Positions 21,345 to 33,353 are shown, numbered from the stretch's first letter. The stretch is DNA of 63,860 nucleotides from Cladosporium sp. IMV 00045 (GCA_001931905.2 MSJI02000872.1:1-63860), one strand, 5' to 3'. Program-made: numbers and translations. Notes: generated from the letters alone by a model not told the origin.

Positions 21345-24300
21345 ATGGCCAACACCCAATCATCCCAAGCTTTCTACTCGCTCACTCTCGAGGCCGGTTC
21401 TGCGCCAACCGCGGCATGCCTTTGCAATGTCATCCCCGGCCTCAAGGCTACCGACCAGCAGATTTTTGAGGCACGCGGCGAGCGCGTCTACCTGCGACGG
21501 CTCGTAGTCACCGAAACCGAAGTGAAGGTCGAGACTGTGCTCGAGCAAGATGTCTTTAGCATCATCAGAGGCGTTGGCTCTTTCAAGATTCCGGGAACTG
21601 ATAAAGGTATGTGAGCATCCTACATTTTTCGCAAATATGCATAATGATGGAGCATCCACGCGCAGCGCGACTCGGTAGCATGCTCGTCCCGCCTTGAACG
21701 CAGTGTCGCCGCGTTCGGCACTCAAGCTTCGCACTGCGCGTGCGCGATTGGCTCTCCTGCACTACATGCTTTATAACTGCCGGTTTTTTGGCGAGAACCT
21801 TTTGTTAACTCATCTGTTCTAGATCTGCTTGCCATCTCCTCCGACTCTGGCAGAATGGTGATGCTCGAATACAATGCCGAGCGCAATCGACTGGACAAAG
21901 TACATTTGGAGACTTTCGGCAAATCGCAGATTCGTCGCATGGTACCCGGCCAATATCTTGCTGTCGACCCCAAAGGCCGCTGCCTTATGCTGTCCTCGGT
22001 CGAGAAGAACAAGGTGTCCTACATCTTCCAGCGCAACCCAGATGGCGAGATCAACATTTCCAGTCCACACGAAGCCAATCAGTCGTCTTTGCTGTGCTTC
22101 GACCTGTGTGCCGTTGACACTGGCTGGGAGCACCCTGTGTTTGCTGCTCTCGAAGTTGACTATTCACTTGTTGAAAACGAACCCTCAAAAGCGGACGCGC
22201 CTCCCAAGCATCTCAACTACTACACAGTGGATCTTGGTCTCAATCACGTCGCCAAATCCTGGAGTGGGCCTTGCGATCCAACCGCCAACAAGGTGTTTAC
22301 TGTGCCTGGTGGCCAAGAGGGTCCATCTGGTGTCATCATTTGCGCCGAGGGCCGCCTGTACTGGATGCACAAGGGACAGAAATCCCCGATGAGCATTCCT
22401 ATTCCTCAGCGCCAAGGCGCGTTAGAGCAGGCACGCAACCGCTACATTGTGTCTGGCTGCATGTTCTCCAACAGAAGCAAGCGCTCATTCTTCCTTCTCC
22501 TTCAAACGGACGACGGTGATGTCTTCAAGCTCACTATGGACATGCAACTCGATGACCACGGTCGCTTGACCAACAGAGTCGAAGCGATGAATTTGAGATA
22601 CTTCGATACTCTGCCAGTCGCCCGCCAGATGTTACTCATCAAGAAGGGTTATCTCTACATCGTGGCGGAGAGTGGCCCTAGCAAAATGTTCCACGTGGAT
22701 GGCCTCGCGGAAGACGACGAGTTCGAGCCTTGGAACAGTTTCTCGTCATCGACGCTTGCGGATCATCATACTCCCCTTGAGCCTCTGTCATTCAAGCCCA
22801 GGGCAGAACTTCATAACTTGTCCGAGTCTGTCGAAGTCGAGGGCCTGCATCCGCTGACTCGCACCGATGTCGACAATTTGACTGGCGAGGACATGCCCCA
22901 AATTTACGCTATTCAAGGCAAGGGCGATCAATCTATGTTCAGATCGATCCGCCACGGAATGTCTGTTGAGGATATCGTGTCAAGCGACATGGGCAACGTT
23001 CCATATGACCAAGTCTGGTCGATGAAGAAGGCCGTGGACGATCAATACCACCATTACATTCTCCTCAGCAGCGCATATACCGAGCGCACAACTGTACTTG
23101 GCATCGGCGACGAGGTCGAGACGTTAGAAGACACTGCGTTCCTTACAAGCCGTGCGACCATTACCGCTGCCCAAATGGGCGAAGACTCCCACGTTCAAGT
23201 GCATGCTCGTGGAGTCCGTACGATTCGTGCTAATGGCACAGTCGCCGAGTGGAAGTCGCCCGCACACCGTACAATTGTCACCGCTGCGGCCAATCAGCGC
23301 CAACTGCTGCTCGGTCTCAGCTCTGGCGAACTCGTTTTCTTCTTCATGGACCAGAACGGTGAACTCAACGAGCTCGAGGAGTATCCCGAAATGAGTGACC
23401 GTGTCACCGCGATTGGTATTGGAGCCACACCAAGAGGCCAGCAGCAGGCCAAGTACGGTGTCATTGGTTGCGAAGACCGCACAATTCGTGTGCTTTCCAC
23501 AGATCTGGAAACCCCTCTTGAGCCTCGCAGTGTTCAAGCTCTTTCAGATGTGCCCACCAGCATCGAGGTCGTTGAAATGATCGACCCAAGCTCTAACAGC
23601 GCCGTCAACTTCGTTCACATTGGTCTCAAATCCGGCCTTTACCTTCGCGCTATCATCGATGAAGCCACAGGCGAACTGTCCGATGTGCGTTCGAAGTTCC
23701 TCGGCCACAAGCCTGTCCGCATCTTCCCCGTCGAGGTCGAAGGCCAGCAATGCGTACTTTGCTGTTCATCGAGGCCGTGGCTGGGCTTCCACCATCCAGT
23801 CACTAAGCAGTTCACCATGACGCCACTTGTCACTGGGCCTCTAACAGCAGCGTCTCCGTTCGTCACAGAGCACATCTCTGGCGTGTGCGGTATCATGGAA
23901 ACTGAGCTTCGGTAAGTCATCCTTTCCATCGTTCTCCGTTCATTCCACAAACCAACGACTTCTTACTAACCATGCTTGCAGTATCTTTACTGCGCCGAGA
24001 CTGGGTGGACGCTTCGTCTACAACAACATCCCTTTAGAATACACACCTCGCAACTTCACTCGCAACCCTTGGCACGCCATGTACTATGTCATTGAGAGCG
24101 ATGCGAATACTCTGAGCAAAGCCACCATCAATGAGGTCCTGGGCACTAAGATGGAGGAAGACAAAGCGGTTCCGCAAATAGGATTGCCATCCGCGCCCTC
24201 CCACTGGGCTTCCTGCATCCAGGCCATCGACCCTGTCAATGAAGGTGTCGGCGTTACATCTACGATCTATCTTGAGGACAACGAAGCCGCTCTGTGCTGT

Positions 24301-25296
24301 GCTTGCGTTCCATTCGAATCTCGCGATTACGAAGTCTTCCTCGCAGTTGGCACCGGACAAGACATGAACGTCAGCGGCAAGCCTTCTGCATACGAGAGCC
24401 GTGGCGGCGGATTCCTTCACATCTACAAGCTCCTCGACAATGGCACCCGCTTGGAGTTCGTTCACAAGACTCGCTTCAACGAGCCGGTCCGCGCCATCCT
24501 TCCATTCAAAGGCCGCCTCGCTGTTGGCATCGGCAGCGAGCTCTTCATCTACGATATTGCCACCAAAGCCATGCTTCGCAAGACTCGCGGTGCTCGTGTA
24601 CCCAACACGATCGTCACTATCAATGCCGCCGGCGACCGTCTTGTTTGCGGTGACGTGGCCGAGTCACTCACTTACATCGTCTACAAGCCCAAGGCCAACC
24701 GCATGATCACTTTCGTCGACGACACCGTCAAGCGTTGGACCACAGCAGCCGCCATGATCGACTACGAAACCGCAGCTGGTGGCGACAAATTTGGCAACTT
24801 GTGGGTCTTGCGCTGCCCGCCGCAAGCCTCCGAAGAAGCAGACGAAGATGGCATGAACGGCTTCATCGTCAACGAACGCCCCTACCTCGGCGGCGCGCCC
24901 TACCGCCTCGAGAACCGCGCCCACTTCTTCGTCAACGACGTCCCCACCTCCATCAAGCGCACACCCCTCGTCGCCGGCGGTCAGGACGTCATCTTCTGGT
25001 CCGGCATCAGTGGCACCATGGGCATCATGGTCCCCTTCGTCTCGCGCGAAGACGTCGCTTTCTTCCAGAACCTGGAGCAGGCGCTTCGCACCGAGGACCC
25101 GCCTCTTACCGGTCGTGACCACCTCATGTACCGCGGCTACTACGCCCCGGTCAAGGGCGTTATTGACGGCGATCTGTGCGAGAGGTACATGGCCCTCGGC
25201 TACGATGGGAAGGCGCGCATTGCGGCTGAGCTGGATCGCGAGCCCAAGGAGGTTGAGAAGAAGGTCACGGAGATGAGGACTAGGGTTGCGTTTTAG
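21345..25296 (+). CDS. rse1: Splicing factor 3b subunit 3 (Rse1 / SF3B3 / Prp12)
   Basis: A core subunit of SF3b in the U2 snRNP, with a three-beta-propeller architecture related to DDB1 and CPSF160; it supports branch-site recognition in the nucleus. Exons 21345-21606, 21823-23911 and 23982-25296 join in phase to 1,134 residues. Introns are 21607-21822 (216 nt, GTATGT..TAG) and 23912-23981 (70 nt, GTAAGT..CAG). Diagnostic segments are FYSLTLEAG near the N-terminus, HFFVNDVPTSIKR, and GVIDGDLCERY near the C-terminus, all matching the SF3B3 family. The length is slightly below the usual ~1,200. The ATG at 21345 lies in CATCATGGCC and opens the conserved N-terminal strand. The first intron is unusually long for this window. 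Confidence 0.95.
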
Positions 25297-25542
25297 ACGG
25301 CTGCTACTGCTAGCGCTGGCAGTTCGGGCAGTTGGACATTACGAGATTGGCCATGCATCGTCGGACGTCACTCTCCACCTCTGCTAACGTCCTTATGATA
25401 CCCTTTGCGAACAAAAAAATGTAAAAACAAAATTGTGAAGAAACAAATGACAAAACAACCTTGTTCTCAAATGCAGCGTTTCACCATACTGCTCATACGT
25501 TGACTTCCCGTACAATCATGTAAGCGTCCATCCAACCCCGTC

Positions 25543-28416
25543 TCAATACCCAATCTGCCCATCCACCGCCCTCTCCACACCCAACCCGACCCCCCTCTTC
25601 CTCCCCTCAACAATCGCACTGAAACACCTCCCCATCGCCTCCAAATCGCCCAGCAGCGTCACATGTCCCCTCTCACTACTCACCACCCCACCCCTTACAA
25701 CCCGATACCCCTCCGGCACCATAGCCGCTTTAGCTAACACCACCCCGTCTCCGCTCGCAAACGCCAGCGCGTCGTACGCGTCCGCGTGCTTGATCCCTTC
25801 CCGGCCTGAGACGCGCGCTCCATAGACTGTTGGAGTGTTGCGCCCATACACGACGGCGGTCGGCGGGTAGGCGTTGGCGGATGTGTGGGTTGGGTTATGC
25901 AGGAGGGATTGCTTGAAATGTTTGACGTTGGCGAGCGTGCGGGTTAGGTATTCCAGCGCTTTGTCGCGGGGGAGAGTGACGGCTGTGGAAATTGAGGGGG
26001 CAGCTTCTTGGTCTTCTGCGGTTAGGTTGATGCTGCTGCCATTGCCGTTGCGATTGCCCGTGTAGTCGATGTTGTTGGCTGCTGCGGTGGCGGCGCTGTT
26101 TCCTTGGGTGCTGAAGTCGTTGGCGTCTGGTTCGGCGATGCCGCCGGCTTTGGTTTGTTTGATGGCGTCGGAGGCGTGTGCTTGCGGACTCGTTCCTGTG
26201 GTTGAAGAGCCGCGGGCGCGGCTGGTGAGGCTGTTTTTGCGGAGGCTGGGGAGGGCTTTGGCCATGGAGGACATGGAGCCGCTGAAGAAACCTGTTGGCT
26301 CGGGAGGTTTGACGAGTGGAGGTAGGGGCCGGGCGAGACAGGGGGTTAGACGGTAGTCGATCCAGGTCTGAGGGTCGAAGAAGTCGACGGGGTATTCTTC
26401 GCCGGTTTCTTTGTCGAAGAAGCAGCGGCCGTTGAGAGGGAGGAGGGCGAAGGATGTGCGGATGGTGAAGTTGACTTGGGCGGTGAGGACGCGGCTGCTT
26501 AGAAGAACGTCGTCACCGTTACGGAGAGGACCGAGGATGTTCACGCAGGTTCTGGGAACGCCGGCGTAGATTACGCCAGAGAATAGAGATGGCTGTTGGT
26601 TGACTGCGTGGCGAGTGATGAGGCCACCGAGAGAATGGGCAACGACTATTGCACCTCGCTTCTCTTGAGGAACGCCAGGCTGGTTGCAAGGCAGATTTTG
26701 AAGGAATTCTTGCAGTTGCTTGCTCAAGAAGGCTGGGTCTAATCGCCAGTCATAGCCGTAGTCGTGAACACGGAGTTTGCCAGAACGGGCATTCTCGCAG
26801 TTCCGCAGACGTTTAAACAGTCTCTTTGCAATATCCACAGGTCCAATATGTGTGAGCATGCCGCCTGGAATAACCTTCTCCGATGCCCGGCCATCGTCCT
26901 CAGGCTCGATGCCAACTTCTAAATCGACCTTGCGAATATTCAAGCCGACCTTAACCGGGGCCCAAAGTTGACGGTGGGGTGGCTGCGCAGATCGCAGAAT
27001 AGATCCTCTGTACCCGCCCAGAATAACAAGGTCTCCTTCGAGCTGGGAAAGTGCCTTGTGCATATGAGGGTGTGTAAATTCGAATTTCGAGTCATTTGTG
27101 TCATTCCTGGTGGAGTTGAATGATTGCTGCTTCGAAGCGCCGTTGAGCTTTTCGTCAGAAGGAACTGACATACCGGCCATGCTCTTGGGCCGCTCTCTTG
27201 AGCCATTGAGGGTGGATCTTCTTGTTATTGAAGAAGCTCGTTCTTTCAAGAAATCGGGCCTGAGGCTAGACATTGAGGGCATACTGGGCAGCTTCACACT
27301 AGAATCCGCCCAGCTATCCTTGATTGCCTTCATTCTGTTGTTGACTTGGGCCGAGACATCTGTAAATCGGTCGTCGTCGCCAAGAGAAGAAGCACGGGAC
27401 ATTGTTCGTGCGGTTGTTAGAGAGTCGTCGGATGCGGATCTTCTCAGGCGCGTGGTGTGTGTCCGCAGGCTTGCGAGCTGTGGTCGACTGGGTAGTTCTC
27501 CGACAGTTCCTGAGACTTCTTCTGGGTCCGGAGGCGAGCTGACTCTCCGTAAATGTTGGACATGGCTGCTCGAACGATCGCGTTTCAGTGAAGGAGTGGA
27601 GTCAGCATTATTGCTGCTGGTCCGGGAAGGCCATTGAAAGCTGCCAGTTAAGAAGCTGCCCGAGCGACTTGACCTTTTCGTCATACGTCCTTCAGTGTCT
27701 GCCTCATTCGCGCCGTCATTCTGTGAGCTTGAGAAGGGCGCCGTCAATGAGAAGTTGGAAAGATTAGGCAAGGCTCCACGCCAGCCAGATGTCGTATCTG
27801 AACCAGAGGACCCTCTTCGCCTGTTCAGGCGCAGTCCGTCCTTGAGGAATTGTCTCGTCTGTTCTGAACGCTGCCCTTTGCGCGAACCCGCCCGCCATGG
27901 AGATGGTAGTCGGGCATTGTTCTTTTGCGGCGACCCTGAGTCTCGTCTTGCCCTATCTTTTGGTCGTACACGCTGGCTCTCGGCTCGTTTCACTCTTGTG
28001 CTCTTGTCCGTAGTCTGTGGTCTAGATGCGATCGCTGATTCCTGCGTCTGGGCTCCAGCCTCCGCGTCTTCTTGTGCACCACCAATTCCCAAATCATCCG
28101 ACTCTTGCGAAAGATCTCTTTCGGGATCCTCAACGCCGTCACCAAAGAATCCTCCTGCAGCCTCGATCACAGCCGCTTTCTCTGGCGCCGGAGTCTGCGG
28201 ATTGGTCAAGCGCGACTGCTCCGGTCCAATGCTGACATCCAGTACTCTTCTAGCATCTTTCGAGGGAACCCTCTCTATATCCGACAGGTCTTCGCCAGAT
28301 GATGTGTTGCCGGTGTCGTATATCATGGAATTGTAACCCAGATCCTTGAGGGCCCTTGGCTGGCGCTGAGGCGCAGCGAGCGTGATGCCATCCTCTTCGT
28401 TCGCCATTCTATACAA
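25543..28416 (-). CDS. Large LCAT/PGAP1-like alpha/beta hydrolase
   Basis: A single open frame of 957 codons. Residues 1-450 are a long Ser/Arg/Asp-rich, probably disordered region containing LKDLGYNSMIYDTG. The catalytic part runs from about residue 455, with LVILGGYRGSIL, HDYGYDWRLDP and the nucleophile elbow VAHSLGGL (Ser595). It continues through VIYAGVPRT and QTWIDYRL, with a low-complexity insert at about 710-820. The YDWR and G-H-S-L-G-G pattern resembles lecithin:cholesterol acyltransferase-like and PGAP1-like lipases. The substrate is unknown; lipid or ester hydrolysis is a family inference. A second in-frame Met (M4) is an equally good start. It ends 247 bp from the Rse1 gene, tail to tail. 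Confidence 0.75.
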   Translation of the reverse strand: MYRMANEEDGITLAAPQRQPRALKDLGYNSMIYDTGNTSSGEDLSDIERVPSKDARRVLDVSIGPEQSRLTNPQTPAPEKAAVIEAAGGFFGDGVEDPERDLSQESDDLGIGGAQEDAEAGAQTQESAIASRPQTTDKSTRVKRAESQRVRPKDRARRDSGSPQKNNARLPSPWRAGSRKGQRSEQTRQFLKDGLRLNRRRGSSGSDTTSGWRGALPNLSNFSLTAPFSSSQNDGANEADTEGRMTKRSSRSGSFLTGSFQWPSRTSSNNADSTPSLKRDRSSSHVQHLRRVSSPPDPEEVSGTVGELPSRPQLASLRTHTTRLRRSASDDSLTTARTMSRASSLGDDDRFTDVSAQVNNRMKAIKDSWADSSVKLPSMPSMSSLRPDFLKERASSITRRSTLNGSRERPKSMAGMSVPSDEKLNGASKQQSFNSTRNDTNDSKFEFTHPHMHKALSQLEGDLVILGGYRGSILRSAQPPHRQLWAPVKVGLNIRKVDLEVGIEPEDDGRASEKVIPGGMLTHIGPVDIAKRLFKRLRNCENARSGKLRVHDYGYDWRLDPAFLSKQLQEFLQNLPCNQPGVPQEKRGAIVVAHSLGGLITRHAVNQQPSLFSGVIYAGVPRTCVNILGPLRNGDDVLLSSRVLTAQVNFTIRTSFALLPLNGRCFFDKETGEEYPVDFFDPQTWIDYRLTPCLARPLPPLVKPPEPTGFFSGSMSSMAKALPSLRKNSLTSRARGSSTTGTSPQAHASDAIKQTKAGGIAEPDANDFSTQGNSAATAAANNIDYTGNRNGNGSSINLTAEDQEAAPSISTAVTLPRDKALEYLTRTLANVKHFKQSLLHNPTHTSANAYPPTAVVYGRNTPTVYGARVSGREGIKHADAYDALAFASGDGVVLAKAAMVPEGYRVVRGGVVSSERGHVTLLGDLEAMGRCFSAIVEGRKRGVGLGVERAVDGQIGY

Positions 28417-29958
28417 TCGAGAGACAGATGGACAAAAACGAAGCGACCGACACGGAAGTGGAGAAGGAGACCGGTATCTAAAGAAGAGTAGAAACGTACA
28501 ATGCCATCCAAAGCAAAAGCCGCCAAACCAAGTTTAAACTGCTAAAGTTCGTGAAACGTGCCCTGCCAACAAGTCACTCCTTCGCGCATTACTTAACAGA
28601 GGCGCAGCAAGCAAACACCGAGAACACCGAACAAATCAGTAGACATCATTGCTTCTCCGGATGATCCGCAGCGGCGGGCCACCGTATAGAGAGCGTTTGA
28701 CTAGGAGGCTCGGACTCGGGAGGAAGAATATCCCATCGCGAAGCTCTGCGAAGCAAAGCAAGCGTGCGGACCTGCGATGTCATCATTGACCTGTGCTTGA
28801 TAGACTACTGATTCATTAGGGTTGAGAAGAAATTGGACTTCCACTGTTTGGACGTCTTTGCTGTTATCAACAAGGTATTGGAGATATAGATATTAATGGT
28901 CTCAATGTCCTAGAATTCGACAGCTGCTCTCATATGCCAGCAGCTCGAATGCTTCATCCCAGCAATCGGAAACTCAGCATTCTGACCATTCTCACCGGTA
29001 TTGACAGATCCGTATCAGCCGCACGCGAGAAGGCTAAATTAAGCATTTCATAGGTGGTAGCGTATTAGGAACGGTATCCGAGCTGCCGGGCATGCCGTCT
29101 GTGAAACCTTATGCAAAGTGGTGACAGGGTGGGGTCTTTGATCGCGCCCTCCTCGAGACATCACTTCTTTCGAGTATGTCTTCCACACTGATGAATCGGT
29201 GCTTAGTCATGCATCTCATCCGACAAAGTGTTGAATCTTGCGATGATATCTCCGATTACGGTAGGGAATCATTGAGCTAGATGAAGATATGCGAGTGTGT
29301 GTCAGCTCTCCGGGTCGCCTCAGTGGTCGATGTTAGAGGAAATACATCAGCTAGACCACATATTTCTCCGTGGCAGACGTGCAAGTATCAGCCGGATTCA
29401 TCTATTGTAATAGCAGGAGTGCTGTTGAGATATAAGATTCCTATCATACAGCTCTCCATGCCAAAAACGCAGCTATGGGCGGCCATAAGACACTGGGAAG
29501 CTGGGAGTACCACTGAGATAAAGATGACGGAGGTTGTGGTTCCACGTGACAGTGGTACACATATCTGCTGTCTTGATGTGCGATCACGATAGGCTTGCCG
29601 GTGAGATGCTGTTTCCTGGTTTAATGGCTCTCGACAACACCGGTGCTCAGTCAAGAAGATTGTTCGAGTAATGCGTTCAGTGTCATGAATTTTTTCTTTC
29701 GGGTACGATAGACAAATAACGAGAAGGGACTAGTTGAAACGTACTAGCAAAGACCCAGTTGCTCCTGCGCGCCATCTATGATAAAACCACCAAGGTTGAG
29801 CACGCTAGACCATGAGGTTTTCTGATATCTTGCAGCAACCTCCAGACCAAACTTCACTCAGACAGATCCATCAATCCTTGTCCTCCCTTCCGTTTTCGTG
29901 GCTACCTCAATCATCACCCTTGCCCTTTCCGTGTCAGTCCATCAGTTTCACAGAGCCT
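28417..29958. other. Intergenic region upstream of the LCAT-like gene
   Basis: 1.5 kb without a supportable gene. A single TTAGGGTT occurs near 28816. A 103-codon plus-strand frame (29281-29592) shows no recognisable domain. Most of this is probably promoter and spacer. Confidence 0.4.
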
Positions 29959-30870
29959 CTACCTATCATCGCGAAAGGTTTTGCAAGCCCGCAGCAAGCT
30001 CAAGAGATCATGTCCGGCATCCATGTTCTCGTTGAGACCACAGATCGCATGCCAGAGCTCGCGGAATCCATCCTCCGTGTTGCCGATCTCGATGCACTCG
30101 TATGAAATTCGACTCATAGTCCTTCCCGCAGCACGCTCTTGAACGAGGAACCTGAGCCATTTTGCTACAACCCGCTTGGCTTTGGCACTTGCGAGGGAAT
30201 CTTCCTCGGAATCCAAGCTGGCATACTGATCCGAGTATCCGTTCCAGGTCGAAGAGCGGGTAACGAAATTTGTATCGAATATCAGTTTGAACTTAAAGAT
30301 ATGGCGACGCATGCCTGCGCGAGCCTCAGGTTTGATTTTTGCGAAGAAAGAGTCAATGATGGCAGAGAAATCGAAGTTCAGGACGCGAAAGGATACGCGG
30401 TCGATTTTCCCCTCGCGGGTATGTACTTCTAAGCGATTTTGGAAGTCGGTGCGGAGAGTCCTGCAGGTTTTAAGCACGCTATGTGTGCTGATGTATATGA
30501 GTGGCTGCTTGTTCTCAACAGATGTCCAGGCCATTGATGCGGGAGCAATTGTGACTCGACTCTCTTCTTCAGGAGCTTCTTCTGAAGCAAAATACCCGAG
30601 AATATGGCGGCGTATTTCGCATGGAATGCTCCCTGTCGGATCGACCTTCACAACTCCTTGGGCAATTGGCCCAGGTTACTGAGGCTGAAGATTGTGGTTT
30701 GGGAGGTAGAAGGAGAACTCGAAGTGCGTCGGATTGAAAGATGATCGGTCGGTGGCGACAGGGGATTGGTCGTTTTGAGAATGAGCATTTGCAACGCTCG
30801 CTTGCTTCGGCTGCAGCGGCTGCATCCTTCCCGTCGAGTCCTCTGTGGACGGCTGCCGGTTGAATCGCAT
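29959..30870 (-). CDS. Hypothetical F-box-like protein, N-terminus disrupted or unresolved
   Basis: Not recognised beyond a general resemblance to short fungal F-box-like proteins. The solid part is 29959-30651, with IPCEIRRHILGYF as an F-box-like start, then STHSVLKTCRTLRTDF and a Lys/Arg-rich alpha-helical body ending RACKTFRDDR. This part has no suitable ATG: the frame reaches GTG at 30651. Upstream, the same frame continues for 65 codons from an ATG at 30870 (MRFNRQPSTEDSTG), but a TAA at 30678-30676 separates the two. A neighbouring frame spells LGQLPKEL, another F-box-like beginning, just before the body. A small frameshift, a stop mutation or an unseen intron would explain this. Expression is unproven. 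Confidence 0.4.
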
Positions 30871-31283
30871 GTTGCTTTCGTGGTGATGGACAAGGTAAAG
30901 TTGCTGTCGAAAAGTAGCGACGGAGGAGATATGTTAGTTGTCGCATGGCAAGCGTTCGAGCTTCGCACGGAGGAAGTTAGCTCAAGTGTCCAGGTGACTT
31001 GCGCGTCACGCAGAAGTGCGGGCCGTTTGTCTGATTCACTAACATTGAATTACTAAGTAACTCTCACTTTTTGGTCCAGTTTTATTCACTTTTGACAGCT
31101 ACGGAGTTGTGACGACATCGTTCTGCGAAGTAAAATCGACATCTATTCGGGTACATTTAGTCTGGGGTCTTATCAGCTTCAAAGTCACTGTCTCATCTGT
31201 TGGCACACGGGTCCGGAAGCGCATACTCTAAAGATAGAATGTATACTTCTGAAATTTCAATAGCTGCCATTGATCAAAGTATT
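30871..31283. other. Spacer between two hypothetical genes
   Basis: 413 bp; no gene, motif or repeat recognised. Confidence 0.4.
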
Positions 31284-32345
31284 CTACGGGAGAACAGGTC
31301 GATTGAAAGCCAGCCATGCCCGTGCGTTAGACGAGTTACGCCTGCGAAGTGGAGTAAGAAATCCACCAGGTAAAGGTACTGGTATGTGGTTGTTGCTCAA
31401 GATGTTGATTCCCTCACAAGCTAAGCATTGGAGAACTTCAGCGTGGGCCGGGTTTGCGATTGGGTCCTCACCACACCTGCAGGCTCTCCAAATACGATTT
31501 GCGCTGCGTCGTTGACGCGTGGCAGCGCTTGCTGTGTGAGTAGTACCTGTTGCTTGTCTGTATTCAATGCCCCCTAACCATGTTGCGTTGGCTTTCCTTT
31601 GTCGGTTCAGCCGATCTTTGTTTCGGAGCCATCCTCCCTTTCGGTGACGATGACAAAGGACTGAACCTTCCAATATATGCAGGCAGGTGCAGGTATTCGC
31701 TGGATATCCAGGCATTCGGGCAACATGGTTCGGTGGTAAAGGTCCCGGTACAGAATCTCTTTGTAGCCGAAGAATGATTTCTCTTTCCTCGCAGCTTCGA
31801 CACATCGTAGTCGAGAAGTATCGTGGCAAAGTCTGTCTCAGTGGAACAACAGATTGAACCGCGTTTGCCCGTACATTACGAGGTCGCAAGTTATATCGAG
31901 GTTGAGCGTTTGCAGGCGGAGGCGGTGATGGCATCGGAGGGCGGCGCGTCAAATGCGTTTTCGCAACTTTCCAAAATTGCTGGTGGTGGATGTTCAACTC
32001 GCAATAGCGGCATATATTGTGGATGTAACCGTGCTGGTCTCTGCACGGCTTAGACCGATACAGATTCATTTGACTTGCAGGAGTTCCCGGTGGCATGTTG
32101 ATAGAACTGGAGCAAGGATTCGCATAGGAAATGCCATCTTCTCTCTGCACTGCTCTTTCTGTGCATGGCCAGTTGGGCCAATTAATTGCATGGCCAGTTG
32201 GGGCAGGAGGGTTGTATGGCGGCATAGTCTGTATCAAACTGGTGATTGCGATCAAATTGGAAATTGGGACCGTGAGACCAGGCATGGACGAGGATGACTG
32301 TCCAGAATTAAAAAGCTGCCATGCGAACAAAGAGCTCATCCGCAT
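31284..32345 (-). CDS. Hypothetical Cys/His/Pro/Arg-rich protein
   Basis: A single 353-codon frame from the ATG at 32345. No family recognised. Cys and His occur in clustered pairs: a CRYCELNIHH block near residue 115, a CRSCEERE block near residue 182, CTCLHILEGSVLCHRHR near 217-233, and CRCGEDP plus LQCLACEG near 287-308. The spacing suggests two or more metal-binding modules without matching a standard RING or zinc-finger pattern. The middle carries PPMPSPPPP and an RYNLRPR basic stretch. No signal peptide or membrane segment is apparent. It lies in the small variable patch between the conserved blocks. The evenly spread Cys/His pairs argue that it is a real protein rather than a chance frame. 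Confidence 0.55.
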   Translation of the reverse strand: MRMSSLFAWQLFNSGQSSSSMPGLTVPISNLIAITSLIQTMPPYNPPAPTGHAINWPNWPCTERAVQREDGISYANPCSSSINMPPGTPASQMNLYRSKPCRDQHGYIHNICRYCELNIHHQQFWKVAKTHLTRRPPMPSPPPPANAQPRYNLRPRNVRANAVQSVVPLRQTLPRYFSTTMCRSCEEREIILRLQRDSVPGPLPPNHVARMPGYPANTCTCLHILEGSVLCHRHRKGGWLRNKDRLNRQRKANATWLGGIEYRQATGTTHTASAATRQRRSANRIWRACRCGEDPIANPAHAEVLQCLACEGINILSNNHIPVPLPGGFLTPLRRRNSSNARAWLAFNRPVLP

Positions 32346-32710
32346 CTAGTAATCCTGAAAGATTCAGCCGTTATTGGATGAGCTCGAAATAAAGACAAAG
32401 ACTTTTGCCAAACAAAGAGTGTCCGCATTGAACGCAACAAATAGCATGCATTGAGTCTTTGGATATTCCATATGGCCGTTTTGCGCTTGCACATCTCAAC
32501 TGGCGCCTCCCAACCAGTCGTTGTTGTCCTTGAAGTTTGCTAATAGCCGGACAGTAAAGACTTGTAGTATAGTGTCCTCTGTTTGCTAGTAGTATTGCCG
32601 TGATAGCGGGACGCTCCATCCCGATAAGCCATAGGGTGCACAAGCCTCGCCGGCATCGAAGCTCAAGATGCGTAATTGTTGACGGGTAACGATGACCTTT
32701 TGACTCCGAT
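32346..32710. other. Spacer
   Basis: 365 bp between the Cys-rich gene and the thioredoxin-like gene. Nothing recognised. Confidence 0.4.
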
Positions 32711-33247
32711 TCAACGGCCAAAGAAGCCACCCAAAAGGCTTCCACCAGCACCCCCGGCACCCTGCCTGGCAGCCTCAGTCTCGATCCACTTCTTCAAGAA
32801 AGCCCTATTCTTCAAATCATCCAGCCGCGAGACCTTGGTCTCAAGCTGCGGCTCCTGACGATCAAAGGACAACAGCGTCGGGATGGAATTAATCGTATAG
32901 CGCATAGGGACGCCACCCACACCACCGAGATCTGGGCTATCCATCTCGACCTCGACGTAAGATACGCCGCCCTCTTCCTCGCCGATGCCGTCCTTCTCCA
33001 CCAGCTCCCTGAGCAAAGGCGAGATGACTTTGCATGAGCTGCACCAGTTGGTCTTCCAAAGCGTCAGGAGCGGCGTTCGGCTGCTGGCGGACATGAGGAG
33101 GAGGGTTTGCAATTCGTCTTCGGAGCGGACGGGGGCTGGGAAGATGCGGTTCTTTGCTTGCGACGCAGTGGTTGATGAGAATTTGCGGATTGCGCGCTGG
33201 GCGGGCATGCCGCGCAGCATTCTTGTAGATAGTGTGAAGGCCTTCAT
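32711..33247 (-). CDS. Mitochondrial-type thioredoxin-like protein
   Basis: A 178-residue protein with a thioredoxin fold. The active-site-like motif is WCSSC at residues 68-72 (C69, C72), in TLWKTNWCSSCKV. The conserved cis-proline strand is MRYTINSIPTLLSF. I start at the ATG at 33247 because it opens an Arg-rich, Ser-rich presequence (MKAFTLSTRMLRGMPAQRAIRKFSST) typical of mitochondrial import, although the frame is open 35 codons further. The C-terminus is Gly-rich (GAGGAGGSLLGGFFGR). Redox activity is inferred from the CxxC. A TTAGGGTTAGGGTTA motif lies about 110 bp upstream. Confidence 0.8.
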   Translation of the reverse strand: MKAFTLSTRMLRGMPAQRAIRKFSSTTASQAKNRIFPAPVRSEDELQTLLLMSASSRTPLLTLWKTNWCSSCKVISPLLRELVEKDGIGEEEGGVSYVEVEMDSPDLGGVGGVPMRYTINSIPTLLSFDRQEPQLETKVSRLDDLKNRAFLKKWIETEAARQGAGGAGGSLLGGFFGR

Positions 33248-33353
33248 TGTGATTGTCCCAAGGTACAACTGTAGTGTGAGGAGTGAGGTTTGATGCGAGC
33301 AGCATGGCACATTTGACATTGAAGTCCAGATCACGGGAGGCGATGATGTCACT

